From assembly GCA_963693285.1 (NCBI GenBank), contig OY848919.1, forward strand, positions 8,179,461-8,243,460: 64,000 nucleotides of DNA. The letters run 5' to 3'. Positions 35,801 through 47,540 of the stretch are shown one piece after another. A program made the position numbers and the translations under genes. This DNA is from Xestospongia muta. Its lineage: Eukaryota > Porifera > Demospongiae > Haplosclerida > Petrosiidae. Within the stretch, counting starts at the first letter, position 1. Each line of letters begins with the position of its first letter. The notes under the pieces are model-generated. The model worked only from the letters and a program-made list of their open reading frames with translations, did no database searches and had not been told where the DNA came from.

Positions 35801-38500
35801 GTTTAGTAAGTTTATCAGTCTTAAAAATACTAATAAAGTAGTCTAAATAGGTTAAAACTCTAAAATAAAGAGTTTAGAGCTTTTTGAAAGTTAAAAAAGA
35901 TTAAAAATTAACTGTTAAAAGTGGTTAAATAAGCTGATCTAAAGAGTTTAGTAAGTTTATCTGTCTAATACATACTAATAAAGTAATGTAAATAGGTTAA
36001 AACTCTAAAATGAACAGTTTAGAGCTTCTTGAAAGTTAAAAAAATTAGAAAATAACAGTGAAAACTGGTTAAATAAGCTGATCTAAAGAGTTTAGTAAGT
36101 TTCTCTGTCTAAAACATAGTAATAAAGTAGTCTGAATAGGTTAAAACTCTAAAATAAAGAGTTTAGAGCTTTTTAAAAGTTAAAAAAGAATTAGAAATTA
36201 ACTGTGAAAACTGGTTAAATAAGCTGATCTAAAGAGTTTAGTAAGTTTATCTGTCTTAAATATACTAATAAAGTAGTCTAAATAGGTTAAAACTCTAAAA
36301 TAAAGGGTATAGAGCTTTTTGAAAGTTAAAAAAGATTAGAAATTAACTGTGAAAACTGGTTAAATAAGCTGATCTAAAGAGTTTAGTAAGTTTATCTGTC
36401 TTAAATATACTAATAAAGTAGTCTAAATAGGTTAAAACTCTAAAATAAAGAGTTTAGAGCTTTTTGAAAGTTAAAAAAGATTAGAAATTAACTGTGAAAA
36501 CTGGTTAAATAAGCTGATCTATAGAGTTTAGTAAGTTTATCTGTCTTAAATATACTAATAAAGCTGTCTAAATAGGTTTAAATTCTAAAATAAAGAGTTT
36601 AGAGCTTTTTGAAAGTTAAAAAAGATTAGAAATTAACAGTGAAAACTGGTTAAATAAGCTGATCTAAAGAGTTTAGTAAGTTTCTCTGTCTAAAATATAG
36701 TAATAAAGTAGTCTGAATAGGTTAAAACTCTAAAATAAAGAGTTTAGAGCTTTTTGAAAGTTAAAAAAGATTAGAAATTAACTGTGAATTGTGGTTAGAT
36801 AAGCTGATCTAAAGAGTTTAGTAAGTTTATCTGTCTTAACTATACTATTAAAGTAGTCTAAATAGGTTAAAACTCTAAAATAAAGGGTATAGAGCTTTTT
36901 GAAAGTTAAAAAAGATTAGAAATTAACTGTGAAAACTGGTTAAATAAGCTGATCTAAAGAGTTTAGTAAGTTTATCTGTCTTAAATATACTAATAAAGTA
37001 GTCTAAATAGGTTAAAACTCTAAAATAAAGAGTTTAGAGCTTTTTGAAAGTTAAGAAGGATTACAAATTAAATGTTAAAACTGGTTAAATAAGCTGATCT
37101 AAAGAGTTTAGTAAGTTTATCAGTCTTAAATATACTAATAAAGTAGTGTAAATAGGTTAAAACTCTAAAATAAAGCGTTTAGAGCTTTTTGAAAGTTAAA
37201 AAAGATTAGAAATTAACTGTGAAAACTGGTTAAATAAGCTGATCTAAAGAGTTTAGTAAGTTTATTTGTCTTATATATACTAATAAAGTAGTCTAAATAG
37301 GTTAAAACTCTAAAATAAAGAGTTTAGAGCTTTTTGTAAGTTAAAAAAGATTAGAAATTAACTGTGAAAACTGATTAAATAAGGTGATCTAAAGAGTTTA
37401 GTAATTTTATCTATATTAAATATGCTAATAAAGTAGTCTAAATAGGTTAAAACTCTAAAATAAAGAGTTTAGAGCTTTTTGAAAGTCAAAAAATTAGAAA
37501 TTAACTGTCAAAACTGGTTAAATAAGCTGATCTCAAGAGTTTAGTAAGTTTCTCAGTCTTAAATATACTAATAAAGTAGTCTAAATAGGTTAAAACTCTA
37601 AAATAAAGAGTTTAGAGCTTTTTGAAAGTTAAAAAAGATTAGAAATTAACTATGAAACTGGTCAAAAAAGCTGATCTAAGAGTTTAGTAAGTTATCTGTT
37701 TTAAATATACTAACAAAGTAGTCTAAATAGGTTAAAACTCTAAAATAAAGCGTTTAGAGCTTTTTGAAAGTTAAAAAAGATTAAAAATTAACTTTTAAAA
37801 ATGGTTAAATAAGCTGATCTAAAGAGTTTAGTAAGTTTATCTGTCTTATATATACTAATAAAGTAGTCTAAATAGGTTAAAACTCTAAAATGAACAGTTT
37901 AGAGCTTCTTGAAAGTTAAAAAATATTAGAAAATAACAGTGAAAACTGGTTAAATAAGCTGATCTAAAGAGTTTAGTAAGTTTATCAGTCTTAAATATAC
38001 TAATAAAGTAGTCTAAATAGGTTAAAACTCTAAAATAAAGAGTTTAGAGCTTTTTGAAAGTTAAAAAAGATTAGAAATTAACTGTGAAAACTGGTTAAAT
38101 AAGCTGATCTAAAGAGTTTAGTAAGTTTTTCTGTTTTATATATAGTAAGAAAGTAGTCTAATTAGGTTAAAACTCTAAAATAAAGAGTTTAGAGCTTTTT
38201 GAAGTTAAGAAAATTAGAAATTAACTGTGAAAACTGGTAAAATAAGCTGATCTAAAGAGTTTAGTAAGTTTATCAGTCTTAAATATACTAATAAAGTAGT
38301 CTAAATAGGTTAAAACTCTAAAACTAAAGAGTTTAGAGCTTTTTGAAAGTTAAAAAAGATTAGAAATTAACTGTGAAAACTGGTTAAATAAGCTGATCTA
38401 AAGAGTTTAGTAAGTTTATCTGTCTTAAATATACTAATAAAGTAGTCTAAATAGGTTAAAACTCTAAAATAAAGAGTTTAGAGCTTTTTGAAAGTTAAAA
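32900..38500 (-). repeat. 19-monomer higher-order repeat, two copies of 2,749 bp
   Basis: Copies at about 32,900-35,650 and 35,650-38,500. 'cagtcttaaaaatac' is at 33,067 and 35,816, and the shortened 'actggtcaaaaaagctg' monomer at 34,911 and 37,660 (anchor GG), both 2,749 bp apart. Only a handful of differences were seen across the pair: 'tttttgaatgtt' versus 'tttttgaaagtt' (34,440 and 37,189), 'gtttagttagttt' versus 'gtttagtaagttt' (35,222 and 37,971), and a patch near 36,784 where 'gtgaattgtggttagat' replaces 'gtgaaaactggttaaat'. This marks it as one of the most recent duplications in the window. Confidence 0.9.
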
Positions 38501-39539
38501 AAGATTACAAATTAACTGAAAAAACTGGTTAAATAAGCTGATCTAAAGAGTTTAGTAAGTTTATCTGTCTTAAATATACTAATAAAGTAGTCTAAATACG
38601 TTAAAACTCTAAAATAAAGAGTTTAGAGTTCTTTGAAAGTTAAAAAAGATTAGAAATTAACTGTGAAAACTGTTAAATAAACTGATCTAAAGAGTTTAGT
38701 AAGTTTATCAGTCTTAAATATACTAATAAAGTAGTCTAAATAGGTTAAAACTCTACAATAAAGAGTTTAGAGCTTTTTGAAAGTTAAAAAGATTAGAAAT
38801 TAACTGTGAAAACTGGTTAAATAAGCTGATCTAAAGAGTTTAGTAAGTTTATCAGTCTTATATATACTAATAAAGTAGTCTAAATAGATTAAAACTCTAA
38901 AATAAAGAGTTTAGAGCTTTTTGAAAGTTAAAAAAGATTAGAAATTAACTGTGAAAACTGGTTAAATAAGCTGATCTAAAGAGTTTAGTAAGTTTATCTG
39001 TCTTAAATATACTCATAAATTAGTCTAAATACGTTAAAACTCTAAAATAAAGAGTTTAGAGCTTTTTGAAAGTTAAAAAAGATTAGAAATTAACTGTGAA
39101 AACTGGTTAAATAAGCTGATCTAAAGAGTTTAGTAAGTTTATCTGTCTTATGTATACTAATAAAGTAGTCTAAATAGGTTAAAACTCTAAAATAAAGAGT
39201 TTAGAGCTTTTTGAAAGTTAAAAAGGATTACAAATTAACTGTGAAAACTGGTTAAATAAGGTGATCTAAAGAGTTTAGTAATTTTATCTATGTTAAATAT
39301 GCTAATAAAGTAGTCTAAATAGGTTAAAACTCTAAAATAAAGAGTTTAGAGCTTTTTGAAAGTCAAAAAAATTAGAAATTAACTGTGAAAACTGGTTAAA
39401 TAAGCTGATCTAAAGAGTTTAGTAAGTTTATCAGTCTTAAATATACTAATAAAGTAGTCTAAATAGGTTAAAACTCTAAAATAAAGAGTTAAGAGCTTTT
39501 TGACAGTTAAAAAAGATTAGAAATTGACTTGTAAAACTG
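38501..39539 (-). repeat. Satellite stretch between the 19-mer and 10-mer domains
   Basis: About seven monomers that belong to neither neighbouring repeat. The left boundary is marked by 'actgaaaaaactgg' near 38,514. Some monomers resemble the 19-mer domain: 'aaggtgatctaaagag' followed by 'gtaattttatct' near 39,258 parallels 37,382. Private variants include 'gtttagagttctttg', 'actcataaattagtc' and 'gaaattgacttgtaaaac'. Nothing but satellite was seen. Confidence 0.6.
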
Positions 39540-42475
39540 GTTAAATAAGCTGATCTAAAGAGTTTAGTAAGTTTATCTGTCTTAAATATACTAATAAAGT
39601 AGTCTAAATAGGTTAAAACTCTAAACTAAAGAGTTTAGAGCTTTTTGAAAGTTAAAAAGATTAGAAATTAACTGTGAAAACTGGTTAAATAAGCTGATCT
39701 AAAGAGTTTAGTAAGTTTATCAGTCTTATATATACTAATAAAGTAGTCTAAATAGATTAAAACTCTAAAATAAAGAGTTTAGAGCTTTTTGAAAGTTAAA
39801 AAAGATTAGAAATTAACTGTGAAAACTGGTTAAATAAGCTGATCTAAAGAGTTTAGTAAGTTTATCTGTCTTATATATACTAATAAAGTAGTCTAAATAG
39901 GTTGAAACTCTAAAATAAAGAGGTTACAGCTTTTTGAAAGTTAAAAAAGATTAGAAATTAACTGTGAAAACTGATTAAATAAGCTGATCTAAAGAGTTTA
40001 GTAAGTTTATCTGTCTTAAATATACTAATAAAGTAGTCCAAATAGATTAAAACTCTAAAATAAAGCGTTTAGAGCTTTTTGAAAGTTAAAAATATTAAAA
40101 ATTAACTGTTAAAACTGTTAAATAAGCTGATCTAAAGAGTTTAGTAAGTTTATCTGTCTTAAATATACTAATAAAGTAGTCTAAATAGGTTAAAACTCTA
40201 AAATAAAGAGTTTAGAGCTTTTTGAAAGTTAAAAAAGATTAAAAATTAACTTTTAAAACTGGTTAAATAAGCTGATCTAAAGAGTTTAGTAAGTTTATCT
40301 GTCTTATATATACTAATAAAGTAGTCTAAATAGGTTAAAAAACTATAAAACGAACAGTTTAGAGCTTCTTGGAAGTTAAAAAGTATTAGAAAATAATAGG
40401 GAAAACTGGTTAAATAAGCTGATCTAAAGAGTTTAGTAAGTTTATCAGTCTTAAATATACTAATAAAGTAGTCTAAATAGGTTAAAACTCTAAAATAAAG
40501 AGTTTAGAGCTTTTTGAAAGTTAAAAAAGATTAGAAATTAACTGTGAAAACTGGTTAAATAAGCTGATCTAAAGAGTTTAGTAAGTTTTTCTGTGTTAAA
40601 TGTAGTAAGAAAGTAGTCTAAATAGGTTAAAACTCTAAAATAAAGAGTTTAGAGCTTTTTGAAGTTAAAAAAGATTAGAAATTAACTGTGAAAACTGGTT
40701 AAATCATTTGATCTAAAGAGTTTAGTAAGTTTATCTGTCTTAAATATACTAATAAAGTAGTCTAAATAGGTTAAAACTCTAAACTAAAGAGTTTAGAGCT
40801 TTTTGAAAGTTAAAAAAGATTAGAAATTAACTGTGAAAACTGGTTAAATAAGCTGATCTAAAGAGTTTAGTAAGTTTATCAGTCTTAAATATACTAATAA
40901 AGTAGTCTAAATAGGTTAAAATTCTAAAATAAAGAGTTTAGAGCTTTTTGAAAGTTAAAAAGATTAGAAATTAACTGTGAAAACTGGTTAAATAAGCTGA
41001 TCTAAAGAGTTTAGTAAGTTTATCTGTCTTAAATATACTAATAAAGTAGTCTAAATAGGTTAAAACTCTAAACTAAAGAGTTTAGAGCTTTTTGAAAGTT
41101 AAAAAGATTAGAAATTAACTGTGAAAACTGGTTAAATAAGCTGATCTAAAGAGTTTAGTAAGTTTATCAGTCTTATATATACTAATAAAGTAGTCTAAAT
41201 AGATTAAAACTCTAAAATAAAGAGTTTAGAGCTTTTTGAAAGTTAAAAAAGATTAGAAATTAACTGTGAAAACTGGTTAAATAAGCTGATCTAAAGAGTT
41301 TAGTAAGTTTATCTGTCTTATATATACTAATAAAGTAGTCTAAATAGGTTGAAACTCTAAAATAAAGAGGTTACAGCTTTTTGAAAGTTAAAAAAGATTA
41401 GAAATTAACTGTGAAAACTGATTAAATAAGCTGATCTAAAGAGTTTAGTAAGTTTATCTGTCTTAAATATACTAATAAAGTAGTCCAAATAGATTAAAAC
41501 TCTAAAATAAAGCGTTTAGAGCTTTTTGAAAGTTAAAAATATTAAAAATTAACTGTTAAAACTGTTAAATAAGCTGATCTAAAGAGTTTAGTAAGTTTAT
41601 CTGTCTTAAATATACTAATAAAGTAGTCTAAATAGGTTAAAACTCTAAAATAAAGAGTTTAGAGCTTTTTGAAAGTTAAAAAAGATTAAAAATTAACTTT
41701 TAAAACTGGTTAAATAAGCTGATCTAAAGAGTTTAGTAAGTTTATCTGTCTTATATATACTAATAAAGTAGTCTAAATAGGTTAAAAAACTATAAAACGA
41801 ACAGTTTAGAGCTTCTTGGAAGTTAAAAAGTATTAGAAAATAATAGGGAAAACTGGTTAAATAAGCTGATCTAAAGAGTTTAGTAAGTTTATCAGTCTTA
41901 AATATACTAATAAAGTAGTCTAAATAGGTTAAAACTCTAAAATAAAGAGTTTAGAGCTTTTTGAAAGTTAAAAAAGATTAGAAATTAACTGTGAAAACTG
42001 GTTAAATAAGCTGATCTAAAGAGTTTAGTAAGTTTTTCTGTGTTAAATGTAGTAAGAAAGTAGTCTAAATAGGTTAAAACTCTAAAATAAAGAGTTTAGA
42101 GCTTTTTGAAGTTAAAAAAGATTAGAAATTAACTGTGAAAACTGGTTAAATCATTTGATCTAAAGAGTTTAGTAAGTTTATCTGTCTTAAATATACTAAT
42201 AAAGTAGTCTAAATAGGTTAAAACTCTAAACTAAAGAGTTTAGAGCTTTTTGAAAGTTAAAAAAGATTAGAAATTAACTGTGAAAACTGGTTAAATAAGC
42301 TGATCTAAAGAGTTTAGTAAGTTTATCAGTCTTAAATATACTAATAAAGTAGTCTAAATAGGTTAAAATTCTAAAATAAAGAGTTTAGAGCTTTTTGAAA
42401 GTTAAAAAGATTAGAAATTAACTGTGAAAACTGGTTAAATAAGCTGATCTAAAGAGTTTAGTAAGTTTATCTGTC
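39540..42475 (-). repeat. 10-monomer higher-order repeat, two copies of 1,447 bp
   Basis: Copies at about 39,540-40,986 and 40,987-42,475. The marker 'gttgaaactctaaaataaag' starts at 39,901 and 41,348, exactly 1,447 bp apart. Other shared rarities in the same order are 'gtagtccaaatagatt', 'aactgttaaaactgttaaat', 'ggttaaaaaactataaaacg', 'cttcttggaagtt', 'aaataatagggaaaac', 'ttttctgtgttaaatgtag' and 'ggttaaatcatttgatc'. I saw essentially no differences between the copies, so this is a very recent tandem duplication or an assembly collapse/expansion point. The right copy ends where 'gtcttatatatac' replaces 'gtcttaaatatac' near 42,475. Confidence 0.9.
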
Positions 42476-42949
42476 TTATATATACTAATAAAGTAGTCTA
42501 AATAGGTTAAAACTCTAAAATAAAGAGGTTAGAGCTTTTTGAAAGTTAAAAAAGATTAGAAATTAACTGTGAAAACTGGTTAAATAAGCTGATCTAAAGA
42601 GTTTAGTAAGTTTATCTGTCTTAAATATACTAATAAAGCTGTCTAAATAGGTTTAAATTCTAAAATAAAGAGTTTAGAGCTTTTTGAAAGTTAAAAAAGA
42701 TTAAAAATTAACTGTTAAAACTGTTAAATAAGCTGATCTAAATAGTTTAGTAAGTTTATCTGTCTTAAATATACTAATAAAGTAGTCTAAATAGGTTAAA
42801 ACTCTAAAATGAACAGTTTAGAGATTCTTGAAAGTTAAAAAATATTAGAAAATAACAGTGAAAACTGGTTAAATAAGCTGATGTAAAGAGTTTAGTAAGT
42901 TTAATTGTTTTAAATATACCAATAAAGTAGTCTAAATAGGTTAAAACTC
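42476..42949 (-). repeat. Transition monomers right of the 10-mer repeat
   Basis: About three monomers between the 1,447-bp domain and the 22-mer domain. They include the first close relatives of the 'gctgtctaaataggttt' type within this neighbourhood (near 42,639) and a 'tgaacag' monomer with the private 'gagattcttg'. No other sequence is present. Confidence 0.5.
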
Positions 42950-43773
42950 TAAAATAAAGAGTTTAGAGCTTTTTGAAAGTTAAAAAAGATTAAAAATTAA
43001 CTGTGAAAACTGGTTAAATAAGCTGATCAAAAGAGTTTAGTAAGTTTATCTGTCTTATATATACTAATAAAGTAGTCTAAATAGGTTAAAACTCTAAAAT
43101 GAACAGTTTAGAGCTTCTTGAAAGTTAAAAAAGATTAGAAATTAACTGTGAAAACTGGTTAAATAAGCTGATCTAAAGAGTTTCGTAAGTTTATCAGTCT
43201 TAAATATACTAATAAACTAGTCTAAATAGGTGAAAATCTAAAATGAAGCGTTTAGAGCTTTTTAAAAGTTAAAAAAGATTAGAAATTAACTGTGAAAACT
43301 GGTTAAATAAGCTGATCTAAAGAGTTTACTAAGTTTATCAGTCTTAAATATACTAATAAAGTAGTCTAAATAGGTTAAAACTATAAAATAAAGCGTTTAG
43401 AGCTTTTTGAAAGTTAAAAAAGATTAAAAATTAACTGTTAAAACTGGTTAAATAAGCTGATCTAAAGAGTTTAGTAAGTTTATCTGTCTTATATATACTA
43501 ATAAAGTAGTCTAAATAGGTTAAAACTCTAAAATGAACAGTTTAGAGCTTCTTGAAAGTTAAAAAATATTAGAAAATAACAGTGAAAACTGGTTAAATAA
43601 GCTAATCTAAAAAGTTTAGTAAGTTTATCAGTCTTAAATATACTAATAAAGTAGTCTAAATAGGTTAAAACTCTAAAATAAAGAGTTTAGAGCTTTTTGA
43701 AAGTTAAAAAAGATTAGAAATTAACTGTGAAAACTGGTTAAATAAGCTGATCTAAAGTGTTTAGTAAGTTTAT

Positions 43774-43788
43774 CTATCTTAAAGATAG
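43774..43788 (-). repeat. Variant with perfect 7-bp palindrome, copy 1
   Basis: 'ctatctt' is followed by one base and 'aagatag', a perfect inverted repeat of 7-bp arms. It replaces the common 'ctgtcttaaatatac', and needs two changes that complement each other: 'ctg' to 'cta' on the left and 'aaatata' to 'aaagata' on the right. The same variant is seen at 56,073 and 57,955. Confidence 0.75.
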
Positions 43789-46700
43789 TAATAAAGTAGT
43801 CTAAATAGGTTAAAAATCTAAAATAAAGAGTTTAGAGCTTTTTGAAAGTTAAAAAAGATTAGAAATTAACAGTGAAAACTGGTTAAATAAGCTGATCTAA
43901 AGAGTTTAGTAAGTTTATCTGTCTTCAATATACTATTAAAGCTGTCTAAATAGGTTTAAATTCTAAAATAAAGAGTTTAGAGCTTTTTGAAAGTTAAAAA
44001 AGATTAGAAGTTAACTGTGAAAACTGGTTAAATAAGCTGATCTAAAGAGTGTAGTAAGTTTCTCTGTCTTAAATATAGTAATAAAGTAGTCTAAATAGGT
44101 TAAAACTCTAAAATAAAGAGTTTAGAGCTTTTTGAAAGTTAAAAAAGATTAGAAATTAACAGTGAAAACTGGTTAAATAAGCTGATCTAAAGAGTTTAGT
44201 AAGTTTATCTGTCTTAAATATACTAATAAAGTAGTCTAAATAGTTTTAAACTCTAAAATAAAGAGTTTAGAGCTTTTTGAAAGTTAAAAAAGATTAGAAA
44301 GTAACTGTGAAAACTGGTTAAATAAGCTGATCTAAAGAGTTTAGTAAGTTTATCTGTCTTAAATATACTAATGAAGTAGTCTAAATAGGTTAAAACTCTA
44401 AAATAAAGAGTTTAGAACTTTTTGAAAGTTAAAAAAGATTACAAATTAACTGTGAAAACTGGTTAAATAAACTGATCTAAAGAGTTTAGTTAGTTTATCT
44501 GTCTAAAATATACTAATAAAGTAGTCTAAATAGGTTAAAACTCTAAAATAAAGAGTTTAGAGCTTTTTGAAAGTTAAAAAAGATTAGAAATTAACTGTGA
44601 AAACTGGTTAAATAAGCTGATCTAAAGAGTTTAGTAAGTTTATCAGTCTTAAATATACTAATAAAGTAGTCTAAATAGGTTTAAAATCTAAAATAAAGAG
44701 TTTAGAGCTTTTTGAAAGTTAAAAAAGATTAGAAATTAACTGTGAAAACTGGTTAAATAAGCTGATCTAAAGAGTTTAGTAAGTTTATTTGTCTTAAATA
44801 TACTAATAAAGCTGTCTAAATAGGTTTAAATTCTAAAATAAAGAGTTTAGAGCTTTTAGAAAGTTAAAAAAGATTAGAAATTAACTGTGAAAACTGGTTA
44901 AATAAGCTGATCTAAAGAGTTTAGTAAGTTTCTCTGTCTTAAATATAGTAATAAAGTAGTCAAAATAGGTAAAAACTCTAAAATAAAGAGTTTAGAGCTT
45001 TTTGAAAGTTAAAAAAGATTAGAAATTAACTGTGAAAACTGGTTAAATAAGGTGATCTAAAGACTTTAGTAAGTTTATCTGTGTTAAATATACTAATAAA
45101 GTAGTCTAAATAGGTTAAAACTCTAAAATAAAGGATATAGAGATTTTTCAAAGTTAAAAAAGATTAGAAATTAACTGTGAAAACTGGTTAAATAAGCTGA
45201 TCTAAAGAGTTTAGTAAGTTTATCAGTCTTAAATATACTAATAAAGTAGTCTAAATAGGTTAAAACTCTAAAATAAAGAGTTTAGAGCTTTTTGAAAGTT
45301 AAAAAAGGTTAGAAATTAACTGTGAAAACTGGTTAAATAAGCTGATCTAAAGTGTTTAGTAAGTTTATCAGTCTTAAATATAGTAATAATGTAGTCTAAA
45401 TAGGTTAAAACTCTAAAATAAAGAGTTTAGAGGTTTTTGAAAGTTAAAAAAGATTAGAAACTAACTGTGAAACTGGTTAAATAAGCTGATCTAAAGAGTT
45501 TAGTAAGTTTATCAGTCTTAAATATACTAATAAAGTAGTCTAAATAGGTTAGAACTCTAAAATAAAGAGTTTAGAGCTTTTTGAAAGTTAAAAAGATTAG
45601 AAATTAACTGTGAAAACTGGTTAAATAAGCTGATCTAAAGAGTTTAGTAAGTTTATCTGTCTTATATATACTAATAAAGTAGTCTAAATAGGTTAAAACT
45701 CTAAAATAAAGAGGTTAGAGATTTTTGAAAGTTAAAAAGATTAGAAATTAACTGTGAAAACTGGTTAAATAAGCTGATCTAAAGAGTTTAGTAAGTTTAT
45801 CTGTCTTAAATATATTAATAAAGCTGTCTAAATAGGTGTAAATTCTAAAATAAAGAGTTTAGAGCTTTTGAAAGTTAAAAAAGATTAGAAATTAACTGTG
45901 AAAACTGGTTAAATAAGCTGATCTAAAGACTTTAGTAAGTTTATCTGTGTTAAATATACTAATAAAGTAGTCTAAATAGGTTAAAACTCTAAAATAAAGG
46001 ATATAGAGCTTTTTCAAAGTTAAAAAAGATTAGAAATTAACTGTAAAAACTGGTTAAATAAGCTGATCTAAAGAGTTTAGTAAGTTTATCTGTCTTAAAT
46101 ATACTAATAAAGTAGTCTAAATAGGTTAAAACTCTAAAATAAAGAGTTTAGAGCTCTTTGAAAGTTAAAAAAGATTAGAAATTAACTGTGAAAACTGGTT
46201 AAATAAGCTGATCAAAAGAGTTTAGTAAGTTTATCTGTCTTAAATATACTAATAAAGTAGTCTAAATAGGTTAAAACTCTAAAATGAACAGTTTAGAGCT
46301 TCTTGAAAGTTAAAAAAGATTAGAAATTAACTTTGAAAACTGGTTAAATAAGCTGATCTAAAGAGTTTAGTAAGTTTATCAGTCTTAAATATACTAATAA
46401 AGTAGTCTAAATAGGTTAAAATCTAAAATGAAGCGTTTAGAGCTTTTTAAAAGTTAAAAAAGATTAGAAATTAACTGTGAAAACTGGTTAAATAAGCTGA
46501 TCTAAAGAGTTTACTAAGTTTATCAGTCTTAAATATACTAATAAAGTAGTCTAAATAGGTTAAAACTATAAAATAAAGCGTTTAGAGCTTTTTGAATGTT
46601 AAAAAAGATTAAAAATTAACTGTTAAAACTGGTTAAGTAAGCTGATGTAAAGAGTTTAGTAAGTTTATCTGTCTTATATATTCTAATAAAGTAGTCTAAA

Positions 46701-46964
46701 TAGGTTAAAACTCTAAAATAAAGAGGTTAGAGATTTTTGAAAGTTAAAAAAGATTAGAAATTAACTGTGAAAACTTGTTAAATAAGCTGATCTAAAGAGT
46801 TTAGTAAGTTTATCTGTTTTAAATATACTAATAAAGTAGTCTAAATAGGTTAAAACTCAAAAATAAAGCGTTTAGAGCTTTTTGAAAGTTAAAAAGATTA
46901 GAAATTAACTGTGAAAACTGGTTAAATAAGCTGATCTAAAGAGTTTAGTAAGTTTATCTGTCTT

Positions 46965-47540
46965 AAATATATTAATAAAGCTGTCTAAATAGGTGTAAAT
47001 TCTAAAATAAAGAGTTTAGAGCTTTTAGAAAGTTAAAAAAGATTAGAAATTAACTGTGAAAACTGGTTAAATAAGCTGATCTAAAGACTTTAGTAAGTTT
47101 ATCTGTGTTAAATATACTAATAAAGTAGTCTAAATAGGTTAAAACTCTAAAATAAAGGATATAGAGCTTTTTCAAAGTTAAAAAAGATTAGAAATCAACT
47201 GTAAAAACTGGTTAAATAAGCTGATCTAAAGAGTTTAGTAAGTTTATCTGTGTTAAATATATTAATAAAGCTGTCTAAATAGGTGTAAATTCTAAAATAA
47301 AGAGTTTAGAGCTTTTAGAAAGTTAAAAAAGATTAGAAATTAACTGTGAAAACTGGTTAAATAAGCTGATCTAAAGACTTTAGTAAGTTTATCTGTGTTA
47401 AATATACTAATAAAGTAGTCTAAATAGGTTAAAACTCTAAAATAAAGGATATAGAGCTTTTTCAAAGTTAAAAAAGATTAGAAATCAACTGTAAAAACTG
47501 GTTAAATAAGCTGATCTAAAGAGTTTAGTAAGTTTATCTG
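46965..47540 (-). repeat. Tandem two-monomer (290-bp) duplication
   Basis: Inside the interval that separates the two long 22-mer copies, a dimer is repeated. 'aggtgtaaattctaaaataa' starts at 46,991 and again at 47,281, 290 bp apart, each followed by 'gagcttttagaaagtt', 'aaagactttagtaag', 'aaaggatatagagc' and 'gaaatcaactgtaaaaac'. The two copies differ by 'ctgtcttaaatatat' versus 'ctgtgttaaatatat' at their left edges. It is the shortest clear higher-order unit in the inverted arm. Confidence 0.85.
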
